Positions 1 through 4,971 of a stretch of 5,811 nucleotides of DNA are shown here, piece by piece. This DNA is from an uncultured Eubacteriales bacterium (GTDB lineage: Bacteria; Bacillota; Clostridia; Lachnospirales; Lachnospiraceae). Both the position numbers and the translations under genes were made by a program. The notes beneath the pieces are model-generated. The model saw only the letters and a list, made by a program, of their open reading frames with translations, had not been told where the DNA came from and made no database searches. Numbering within the stretch: the stretch's first letter is position 1; the number at the start of each line of letters is the position of its first letter. The DNA is taken from contig URND01000155.1 in NCBI GenBank assembly GCA_900549105.1, positions 1 through 5,811 of the forward strand, written 5' to 3'.

Positions 1-482
1 CTGCCAGAGTTTTTAACATGCTGTACCGCACCATGTAGTAATACTTGTGCAATGCACCTAAAAGCGAACGCAACAACAGAATAACGGACACCAAGTTCAA
101 TGACCGCTTCGGATGAAGTAAACATTCGCAGGAAAACCGGCATGATTGCGATACAGCAGATTGTCATAACAACGCCATGAATCACGGCAAGCACAAGTCC
201 CTGGGTGGCGGCCTGATCCGCTTTTCTGTGATCTCCAGCGCCCAGATAAAAGGCGATCACTGCGTTGATCCCAACGCCAAATCCAATTCCGGCAGCATTG
301 ATAAAATTTTGAACCGGGTAAACCAGTGATAATGCCGTCATAGCTTCCTCGCTGATCTGCGCAACAAAAAAGCTGTCCACAATATTGTATAGAGAATTGA
401 CCAGCATGGATAACACCATAGGCAATGACATGGATAAAATCAGCGGCAATACCGGCTTCTCTTTCATGAAGGTATCATTCAT
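1..482 (-). CDS. MATE-family efflux transporter, N-terminal part (3' end cut by window edge)
   Basis: This would be an inner-membrane multidrug/cation antiporter of the MATE family, using a Na+ or H+ gradient for export. About 160 residues are visible, with no stop before the edge. Visible features are the TM1 proline region (LPLILSMSLPMVLSML), the MATE-typical stretch NSLYNIVDSFFVAQISEEAM, then TM2 with GIGFGVGINAVIAFYLGAGD and TM3. The start is the ATG at 482: an excellent Shine-Dalgarno (GGAGGTG, minus strand, 490-496) sits 7 nt upstream. The next ATG at 478 is in another frame and stops at once. The gene overlaps the end of the GNAT gene by 8 nt (ATGAATGA), which implies translational coupling. 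It resembles the complete MATE gene at 916-2277 over TM1-TM3, so the two look like diverged paralogues. The last ~19 codons (below about position 60) are rich in H, Q, K and R and do not look like a normal TM4. The family call is firm; whether the gene is intact is unknown. Confidence 0.88.
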   Translation of the reverse strand, partial: MNDTFMKEKPVLPLILSMSLPMVLSMLVNSLYNIVDSFFVAQISEEAMTALSLVYPVQNFINAAGIGFGVGINAVIAFYLGAGDHRKADQAATQGLVLAVIHGVVMTICCIAIMPVFLRMFTSSEAVIELGVRYSVVAFAFRCIAQVLLHGAVQHVKNSG

Positions 483-894
483 TCGTGGTCACCTCCGGTG
501 TTTCTTTTCTTGTCATAAAACAGATTGGATCTTTTCGGAAACCAAAGAGCTCATAAAACCGTTCAGCCTCTTCTGTAATCAGCATTCCCAGCAAGGAACG
601 GTAGGTATCTTCTGTCGTAATCGTCTTTAGGAGGGAGGTTCCCACACCTTTGTGACGAAAATCCGCATCCACAACAACATCACAAATATAGTACTGGGTG
701 GCATAGTCTGTTATAACCCTCGCAAATCCGATTTGTTTTCCGTCGGTGGTATAGGCTCCATAACAGACAGAGTGTTTCCATGACTCCATAATTGCTTCTT
801 TCTTTCTGCCGCATGCCCATACAGTCTGTGACAGAAGGTGAAGTACAGTTTCTGTTTGTATGGCATCAAACCCTTTTTTAATCTGTATTTCCAT
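475..894 (-). CDS. GNAT-family N-acetyltransferase
   Basis: A 139-residue cytoplasmic acetyltransferase of the GNAT fold, which moves an acetyl group from acetyl-CoA to an amine on an unidentified substrate. The strand carrying QIGFARVITDYATQYYICDVVVD (residues 54-76, quoted here in two parts: QIGFARVITD and YATQYYICDVVVD) is followed by the acetyl-CoA pyrophosphate-binding loop RHKGVG at residues 80-85. Near the C-terminus AERFYELFGFRKDP (110-123) matches the usual GNAT motif B region. Length is normal for a single-domain member. The ATG at 894 has a good purine-rich site, AGGAAGGAG, 7 nt upstream. The gene begins 21 nt after the complete MATE gene and overlaps the next MATE gene by 8 nt, so it is embedded in an efflux operon. 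A role in modifying a toxic amine or antibiotic fits that setting but is inference. Ribosomal-protein or small-metabolite acetylation is equally possible from sequence. Confidence 0.92.
   Translation of the reverse strand: MEIQIKKGFDAIQTETVLHLLSQTVWACGRKKEAIMESWKHSVCYGAYTTDGKQIGFARVITDYATQYYICDVVVDADFRHKGVGTSLLKTITTEDTYRSLLGMLITEEAERFYELFGFRKDPICFMTRKETPEVTTNE
490..496 (-). promoter_or_regulatory. Ribosome binding site deciding the MATE start at 482
   Basis: The minus strand reads GGAGGTG, with a 7-nt spacer to the ATG at 482. The site lies inside the last codons of the GNAT gene, so ribosomes ending GNAT translation at 475 are already beside the MATE start. It supports 482 over the internal Met codon at 467. 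Confidence 0.75.
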
Positions 895-915
895 ATTGTC
901 TCTCCTTCCTGATTA

Positions 916-2277
916 TTACTGTGACTTTGTATCGCCGCAAAGTGTTTCTTTTCTCTTGTCTGCTTGAAAGAACAGGAACACCAGAACAAATGTTGTTGCT
1001 TCGGTGACAGGAAATGACAGCCAGATTCCGGTAATCTTCAGAAGTTTTTCCATGCACCACATGAACGGAATTAGCAGGAGAAGCTGCCGCAACAGTTGAA
1101 TCAACATACTGGAAATTACTTTTTCCGTCGCTTGAAAATAGGTTGAAATCATGGTAGAAAGGCCGCAAAACAGATAGCTTGCCGCCATTATCCGCATAGC
1201 GGATATTCCAAAGGAGCGCATGGCTTCCGACGCCATAAACAATCCCAAAATCTGCGCCGGAAAAAGGATGACAGCCAACGTTCCCAGTATCATCATGCCA
1301 GTGACCAAAGCGGTTCCGTACCGGAAAGCGGAATGCAGCCTTTCGCGGTTCCCCGCACCGTAGTTAAACCGCATAACTGGTAAACAACCCTGGATCAAGC
1401 CGTTTACCGTCATAACGATCAGCTGCTGCACCTTAAAATATGCACCGAAGAAAGCGATCGCCGTATCGGAATACGCCACCAGAAACAGATTGACGAAGGT
1501 CACCATAAACGAACTGAGGGCGTTCATAATAAAAGATGGCAGGCCAAAGGCAAAAATACGGCGGATCATCTGCTTTTGCAAATGAAAGCCTTTGATTTTT
1601 ACCTGCACCTTCTGCTTTTTGCCCAGCAGTAAAGCAAATGCCAAAATCATGGACAGCAGATAGCCCGCAACGGTAGCTACCGCAGCGCCGCGGATTCCCA
1701 TAGCCGGGAAAATGCCAATACCAAAAATCAGGATTGGGTCGAACACAAAATTAACGGCCACGCCCGCGATCTGGAACCACATGGGAGCAACCATGTTCCC
1801 GGTGGCTTGTATCATCTTCTGGATGGCGATATGCACCATATTGGGAATTTGCATGAACGAACACACGCTCATATAGGCGATGCTCAGCTGATAAATTTCT
1901 TCATTATTGGTAAACGTCCGAAAATAGGGTTTCATAATCAGCAAGGACAGAAGATTGAGCAAAGCACCAATTCCAAAGGCCAGTAACAATCCATGCGTGA
2001 CGGTGGTATTTGCCTCGTCCTGCTTTTTCTGCCCAAGATACCCTGCAATCAGTACATTCACGCCCACACCGATCCAGATAGACGCCGCATTCATCAGTGT
2101 TGTAATCGGGAATGACAGAGAAACAGCGGTCAGCGCATTCTCACTCAACCGCGCCACAAACGCGCTGTCTATCAGGTTATAGGAATATTGCAGGAACATG
2201 GAAATAAGCGGCGGTATCGACATTTGCCAGATGAGCTTTCCAACAGGAGCAACCGCCATTTTATTGTTGGTCTGCAT
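916..2277 (-). CDS. MATE-family multidrug/cation efflux transporter (complete)
   Basis: A complete 453-residue MATE transporter, the usual length for the family, predicted to sit in the cytoplasmic membrane with 12 helices in two pseudo-symmetric halves. The first half has MSIPPLISMFLQ, then YNLIDSAFVARLSENALTAV, then IWIGVGVNVLIAGYLGQKKQ and the TM4 motif IQKMIQATGNM. The second half starts near FAFGLPSFIMNALSSF and contains QGCLPVMRFNYGAGN, the family's typical loop. The start is set at the ATG at 2277 because GAGGAGGG (2283-2290) lies 5 nt upstream. A GTG six codons earlier (2295) would place this site inside the coding region and has none of its own. It lies 60 nt after the nitroreductase and 21 nt before the GNAT gene, probably on one transcript. 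Substrate cannot be read from sequence; drugs, dyes or metabolites are all known for the family. Confidence 0.95.
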   Translation of the reverse strand: MQTNNKMAVAPVGKLIWQMSIPPLISMFLQYSYNLIDSAFVARLSENALTAVSLSFPITTLMNAASIWIGVGVNVLIAGYLGQKKQDEANTTVTHGLLLAFGIGALLNLLSLLIMKPYFRTFTNNEEIYQLSIAYMSVCSFMQIPNMVHIAIQKMIQATGNMVAPMWFQIAGVAVNFVFDPILIFGIGIFPAMGIRGAAVATVAGYLLSMILAFALLLGKKQKVQVKIKGFHLQKQMIRRIFAFGLPSFIMNALSSFMVTFVNLFLVAYSDTAIAFFGAYFKVQQLIVMTVNGLIQGCLPVMRFNYGAGNRERLHSAFRYGTALVTGMMILGTLAVILFPAQILGLFMASEAMRSFGISAMRIMAASYLFCGLSTMISTYFQATEKVISSMLIQLLRQLLLLIPFMWCMEKLLKITGIWLSFPVTEATTFVLVFLFFQADKRKETLCGDTKSQ

Positions 2278-2282
2278 ACTTT

Positions 2283-2290
2283 CCCTCCTC
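2283..2290 (-). promoter_or_regulatory. Ribosome binding site deciding the MATE start at 2277
   Basis: The minus strand reads GAGGAGGG followed by AAAGT and ATG. The 5-nt spacing fits the ATG at 2277 and argues against the upstream in-frame GTG at 2295, which overlaps this site. Confidence 0.75.
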
Positions 2291-2299
2291 TCCACAAAG

Positions 2300-2328
2300 T
2301 GTCCGGCGCAAAAACATTGCGCCGGACA
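2300..2328 (-). other. Strong intercistronic hairpin between nitroreductase and MATE genes
   Basis: A perfect inverted repeat: GTCCGGCGCAA (2301-2311) and TTGCGCCGGAC (2317-2327) around a 5-nt loop, with one more T-A pair at 2300/2328 giving 12 bp. It is very GC-rich, so the RNA hairpin should be stable. Neither strand has a T-run after the stem, so it does not look like a standard intrinsic terminator. It lies 9 nt past the nitroreductase stop and just upstream of the MATE ribosome binding site. It may act as an mRNA stability or processing element or lower downstream expression. The structure is seen; the role is inferred. Confidence 0.7.
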
Positions 2329-2337
2329 GCAGGAACT

Positions 2338-2859
2338 TTAAATCCGAACGATATAGTTTTGTTTGCGTGCTGCGGGTTGACCGGCTTCCTGGGCTGGATA
2401 ACCCAATGCAATCGCCCCGACGCCTCGCAAGGTTTCCGGCAGTTTCCACTCCCGCAGGAGAGCCTTGCCTTTTTCGCTGTCGAAAATCTCACGTTCCCGA
2501 TGCACCCATACGGTTCCAAGACCAAGGGCATGGGCGGCCAGCATCATATTTTCAAGGACGCAGCTTCCGTCCTCCACAAAGGTGCTTGCACCGCCATCTG
2601 CCAAAACCAAAACCACGGCAGGCGCACCATAGTAGGGGTCTGTGCTGCTCCCCATCACTTCTGCGTTTAGCTTTGCGATTTCCTGTCTATATTTGGGGTC
2701 TGTGATTGCAATAATGGTGGGGGATTGACGTCCGCCGCCGGTCGGGGCGTAAGTGCCTGCTTCCAGTACAGCGTCCAACGCCTCGGGAGGGACCGGTTCC
2801 GCTTTATAGGCCCTTACGCTGCGGCGCGTCTTGATCAGAGACAAGAAATTGTTTTCCAT
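2338..2859 (-). CDS. Nitroreductase-family FMN flavoprotein
   Basis: A 173-residue member of the nitroreductase/flavin reductase superfamily, a short class typical of clostridia. Such proteins are usually homodimers that bind FMN and use NAD(P)H to reduce nitro groups, quinones, flavins or other substrates; the substrate here is unknown. Seen in the sequence: the N-terminal FMN-phosphate motif TRRSVRAY (residues 11-18), PVPPEALDAVLEAGTYAPTG (22-41), the central helix ENMMLAAHALGLGTVWV (103-119), and the C-terminal GAIALGYPAQE (148-158) ending in NYIVRI. The usual APSGGNxQPW box reads APTGGGRQSP, so its N and W are replaced. The ATG at 2859 is preferred because GGAGG lies 11 nt upstream and the nitroreductase domain begins right there. 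An in-frame ATG nine codons upstream has no clear site. It is the first gene after a strong promoter and a terminator-like leader, and probably heads the operon with MATE and GNAT. Confidence 0.93.
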   Translation of the reverse strand: MENNFLSLIKTRRSVRAYKAEPVPPEALDAVLEAGTYAPTGGGRQSPTIIAITDPKYRQEIAKLNAEVMGSSTDPYYGAPAVVLVLADGGASTFVEDGSCVLENMMLAAHALGLGTVWVHREREIFDSEKGKALLREWKLPETLRGVGAIALGYPAQEAGQPAARKQNYIVRI

Positions 2860-2881
2860 ACAAAAATCATCCTCCATTCTG

Positions 2882-2974
2882 TCAGCTTTTCCAGAATGCC
2901 GACAACAAAAAAGCCACACGGCTATCACAAGATAACTGTGTGGCAAAAAGATGACCGAATCCGGAAAAGTCCAC
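2882..2974 (-). CDS. Possible leader peptide overlapping the attenuator (tentative)
   Basis: A 30-codon open frame starts with GTG only about 12 nt after the predicted transcription start and reads straight through both arms of the terminator hairpin, ending at TGA upstream of the nitroreductase. It begins VDFSGFGHLFATQ and ends FLLSAFWKS. Its position is what ribosome-controlled attenuation would need, and ribosomes in this frame would prevent the hairpin from folding. Against it: the start is GTG, there is no recognisable Shine-Dalgarno in the very short 5' end, and open frames of this size occur by chance. I do not recognise the peptide. Confidence 0.3.
   Translation of the reverse strand: MDFSGFGHLFATQLSCDSRVAFLLSAFWKS
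2905..2944 (-). terminator. Intrinsic terminator-like hairpin in the nitroreductase leader (probable attenuator)
   Basis: Read on the minus strand, GCCACACAG (2944-2936) pairs with CCGTGTGGC (2921-2913), 9 bp with one wobble. A single mismatch follows, then TATC/GATA pairs closing a 4-nt loop. Six Ts (2912-2907) and then GTT follow directly. This is the arrangement of a Rho-independent terminator acting on minus-strand transcription. On the plus strand the stem is followed by As, so it would not terminate there. It sits about 43 nt after the predicted start of transcription and about 50 nt before the nitroreductase, so readthrough would control the whole downstream operon. Confidence 0.8.
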
Positions 2975-2992
2975 TCAAATTTTACGTCTATT

Positions 2993-3021
2993 ATTATAGC
3001 GATCTTTCAGGAGACTGTCAA
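2993..3021 (-). promoter_or_regulatory. Perfect-consensus sigma-A promoter for the nitroreductase-MATE-GNAT-MATE operon
   Basis: On the minus strand TTGACA (3021-3016) is followed by a 17-nt spacer and TATAAT (2998-2993), an exact match to the housekeeping consensus in both boxes and spacing. Transcription should start near 2986, leaving a leader of about 127 nt before the ATG at 2859. A promoter this strong followed by a terminator hairpin makes regulation after initiation likely. The spacing is 17 bp, not the 19-20 bp of promoters twisted by MerR activators, so the MerR protein in this window is not expected to act here in the classic way. Confidence 0.88.
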
Positions 3022-3067
3022 GCATCAATCATTACGGAATTGTGGCGGCTGTCTGTTGTTTTTTGTG

Positions 3068-3226
3068 TTACTTTATGGCACATGAGAAATTCTGTCTGGT
3101 TTTGTACTCGTAGTGAGTGGGCATGTTCTCCCATTGGGAGGCCACCCACCAGTCCAATTCATTCAGCACGATATTGGATAGGATGCCGCCCTGCGGCGTT
3201 CCCTTAGTCGGGTAATCGCAGCTCAT
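3068..3226 (-). pseudogene. Relic of a group II intron reverse transcriptase/maturase
   Basis: A 52-residue open frame contains an unmistakable fragment of a group II intron-encoded reverse transcriptase: KGTPQGGILSNIVLNEL followed by DWWVASQWENMPTHYEYKTR, roughly residues 8-43 (3205-3098). The TPQGGILS box is the conserved RT motif that precedes the active site. The catalytic YADD motif, expected some tens of residues further on, is absent because the frame runs into unrelated residues and a stop at 3068. Nothing upstream of the K looks like the N-terminal RT domain, and no intron RNA domain V was recognised. The gene is therefore a short dead remnant, not a working element. The ATG at 3226 is probably accidental. 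It lies between the two operons and ends about 50 nt before the perfect promoter. Confidence 0.85.
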
Positions 3227-3252
3227 AGCTGGCTGGTTACCGGCTCTGCCTC

Positions 3253-3283
3253 TTTGACAACAGTTATATGTAATTTGACAACA
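3253..3283. repeat. Direct repeat TTTGACAACA x2, 21-bp period
   Basis: TTTGACAACA occurs exactly at 3253-3262 and 3274-3283 with an 11-bp A/T-rich spacer. A 21-bp period is two helical turns, so both copies face the same side of the DNA, as in tandem operator sites. It lies in the non-coding gap downstream of the B3/B4 gene and upstream of the second operon. Each copy contains a TTGACA hexamer. No binding protein can be named. Confidence 0.6.
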
Positions 3284-3303
3284 TTGATTAGAACTTTTAC
3301 ATT
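3275..3303 (+). promoter_or_regulatory. Possible plus-strand promoter
   Basis: TTGACA (3275-3280), a 17-nt spacer and TACATT (3298-3303, 4 of 6 consensus bases) form a reasonable promoter. The second direct-repeat copy supplies the -35 box. No plus-strand gene follows, so a transcript would be a short RNA or run antisense into the B3/B4 gene. The match may be chance in A/T-rich DNA. Confidence 0.35.
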
Positions 3304-3423
3304 TAGGGGAAAATAGCGGAAATTATTCGGATAGCATTACTACTAATTTTTACTCTTGTTTTATTGCTGCAACAGAATATAACAGCAATCAATCGTCAGG
3401 TATTTTTCATAGGTAATTCATTT

Positions 3424-4128
3424 CTATAATAATTCCATATACGGATTTTCAGAATCTACAAGTCCGACAATTGTTTTGCAACCCCAAATCCGCGCTATTC
3501 GCATCTGGAGTTCATCCTGCGCAGCAAGTACACGCTCGCGATTGAAATCTGTAAAACCATCAATGGGAAAGAATATGTCTGTGGAAGCGGAAGTGATTTT
3601 TCCGTTTTCGCTTTGCCTCCAAGTCCAGCGGCGGGTACGCACCTGCTGTCCGATTGCATAAACCACTTCATCAAGGTCTGGAGTTTCATCTTTCTCGCCG
3701 CCAAACGCAAGGAAAGTATCATCTGGTCGTGCAAGGCGAATACAAATGTCTTCGCTACTCTTTCCTAAATCGTGTGCCCCCATAGGAAGTGTATATTTTA
3801 AGGATATGGCATTTCCCAAATCTACGACGGGATTGATATGCGGCACTCCTTTTCCTTTAGCTATACGGGTGAACAAAGCTTCGATCGAACAAAAGTATTT
3901 ATTGGGGTTGATATTCAAGGCTCGGAATGCTTCTCGATATGGTAAAATATCCGGATCTTCCTTGACTTTTCTTCCCTCAAAACGCTGCATTGCAGCTTGG
4001 ATACTTTCATCTAAAAATTGTTCAATCTCTGGGTATGCGTTATTATTATCAATGCCTTTTGCCATAACAACACCAAAACAGGCACTCGGCAGTTCTTCAA
4101 AAATTTCTTTTTTAACAACGAATCTCAT
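3424..4128 (-). CDS. Stand-alone B3/B4-domain protein (PheRS beta editing-domain relative)
   Basis: A 234-residue soluble protein of the B3/B4 family, the domain that in phenylalanyl-tRNA synthetase beta removes tyrosine wrongly attached to tRNA-Phe. Stand-alone members are common in bacteria but their function is not settled; trans-editing of mischarged tRNA is the obvious hypothesis. Seen here: PYREAFRALNINPNKYFCSI (63-82), the family's best signature GVPHINPVVDLGNAISLKYT (94-113) continuing to LPMGAHD, then RTRRWTWRQS (164-173) and DIFFPIDGFTD (184-194). The length is typical. It is intact, with no synthetase or tRNA-anticodon domains. The ATG at 4128 lies 12 nt after the MerR stop; AGAAGGG just upstream is a moderate ribosome binding site. 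It is the last gene of the MATE-MerR-B3/B4 operon. The placement suggests a role in coping with an amino-acid-like compound, which is inference. The family assignment is confident. Confidence 0.9.
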   Translation of the reverse strand: MRFVVKKEIFEELPSACFGVVMAKGIDNNNAYPEIEQFLDESIQAAMQRFEGRKVKEDPDILPYREAFRALNINPNKYFCSIEALFTRIAKGKGVPHINPVVDLGNAISLKYTLPMGAHDLGKSSEDICIRLARPDDTFLAFGGEKDETPDLDEVVYAIGQQVRTRRWTWRQSENGKITSASTDIFFPIDGFTDFNRERVLAAQDELQMRIARIWGCKTIVGLVDSENPYMELL

Positions 4129-4140
4129 TTTATGCCCTTC

Positions 4141-4968
4141 TTATCTGCACTTGACCGGAATACATATTTCAGTCACAAATTTTTCACTGTCATTAGTAAT
4201 GCCATAGTCTATGAGCGTGATTTCTCGCGAAAAACCAACAATCTGTATCTGTTCTTTTGTGATGTAGTCAAGGAGCTTTTCATAGTGCGCTGGAGCTTCT
4301 ATATGACTGCCTCGAAAACGCAGCCGTACACAAAGTGTTTTGGGAAGAGTAATGGTTTCACCTGTATAAATGTCCTCTTGATCCAGTATTAGAAAAATGC
4401 TGTCATAACGATTTACTTTTGATTGCTGCAAATGTTCCGCGGAAATGCCAAGTCCGACCTTTCCAAGAAATACAACGGCTTCGGCATCAGATTGATCCAG
4501 CTTTCTAATCGGCACTTCCATATCAAGAGAGCCATCTACTTTCAGTGGAGCGTCTACCCAAACAATGCGACAGGACGGAAGCTCTATTAAGGAAACGGTA
4601 TCCAAAGGCACACTTTGTGCGTCTCGCAGCCAATTTAAGCGGTGGTTAATCTTTTGTTCTATACGTTGTAATTCTTGTTGCTTTTTCAGGACTGCATGCT
4701 TTTGCTGTAACAACTTTTCCTCAATACGGCTGATATCCTTATTTTTGAGAAAGTCCTCAATCTCGGACAAAGGCATATCCAATGCCCGCAAATACCTGAT
4801 TGTGTTGAGTACTTCAAATTGTTCGGTGCCATAGTAACGATAGCCAGAATCTGAGGAAATGTATTCTGGTGTAAGCAAACCGATATGTTCATAGTGCCGC
4901 AAACTACTAACACTGATATGAAACAATTTTGACACTTCACCTATTGGGAAGAGATTTTTCCGATCCAT
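4141..4968 (-). CDS. MerR-family regulator, BmrR-like, with GyrI-like ligand-binding domain
   Basis: A 275-residue DNA-binding regulator built like Bacillus BmrR (also about 280 residues). Residues 7-46 form the MerR winged HTH, with FPIGEVSKLFHISVSSLRHY (7-26), GLLTP and GYRYY (42-46). Residues 52-75 complete the DNA-binding domain. A charged coiled coil for dimerisation spans about 80-115 (EEKLLQQKHAVLKKQQELQR, 83-102). Residues ~124-273 match the GyrI-like effector-binding fold. Glu267 in the near-terminal TEICIPV is at the position where the buried glutamate that contacts cationic drugs usually lies. There is no cysteine cluster of the metal-sensing MerR type. The ATG at 4968 follows GAGGAG with a 6-nt spacer; that site is formed by the last two Glu codons of the MATE gene. 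It likely senses a drug and controls this MATE operon from a promoter outside the window. The DNA looks more A/T-rich than the flanking MATE gene. Confidence 0.94.
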   Translation of the reverse strand: MDRKNLFPIGEVSKLFHISVSSLRHYEHIGLLTPEYISSDSGYRYYGTEQFEVLNTIRYLRALDMPLSEIEDFLKNKDISRIEEKLLQQKHAVLKKQQELQRIEQKINHRLNWLRDAQSVPLDTVSLIELPSCRIVWVDAPLKVDGSLDMEVPIRKLDQSDAEAVVFLGKVGLGISAEHLQQSKVNRYDSIFLILDQEDIYTGETITLPKTLCVRLRFRGSHIEAPAHYEKLLDYITKEQIQIVGFSREITLIDYGITNDSEKFVTEICIPVKCR

Positions 4969-4971
4969 ATC

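Larger units (their letters stand above)
3227..3423. other. Non-coding stretch after the B3/B4 gene
   Basis: Together with the pseudogene and leader this belongs to a gap of more than 500 bases (2860-3423) without a credible intact gene. This part is A/T-rich and has stop codons in most frames. Its only clear structures are the direct repeat and the possible plus-strand promoter. A weak 7-bp inverted repeat (ATTGCTG 3363-3369, CAGCAAT 3383-3389) has a 13-nt loop and no T-run. No clear terminator for the upstream operon was found. Confidence 0.5.

Noticed and set aside
2278..2295. GTG at 2295 as start of the complete MATE gene (459 residues)
   Set aside because: The six extra codons overlap the strong GAGGAGGG ribosome binding site of the ATG at 2277, and the GTG has no site of its own.
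2188..2670. 160-residue plus-strand open frame
   Set aside because: It is antisense to the nitroreductase and the MATE start, resembles no known protein, and spans the intercistronic hairpin.
2860..2946. N-terminal extension of the nitroreductase to a TTG at 2946 (202 residues)
   Set aside because: It would translate the terminator hairpin. The extra residues do not belong to the nitroreductase fold and no ribosome binding site precedes the TTG.
2993..3021. MerR-type operator in the perfect promoter
   Set aside because: The spacer is 17 bp, not the 19-20 bp typical of MerR-activated promoters, and no clear dyad lies between the boxes.
3363..3389. Inverted repeat ATTGCTG/CAGCAAT as terminator of the B3/B4 operon
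   Set aside because: The stem is only 7 bp with a 13-nt loop and neither strand has a T-run after it.
3746..4207. 153-residue plus-strand open frame after the possible plus-strand promoter
   Set aside because: It is antisense to the B3/B4 gene and the MerR end. It starts over 400 nt after that promoter and has no recognisable domain.
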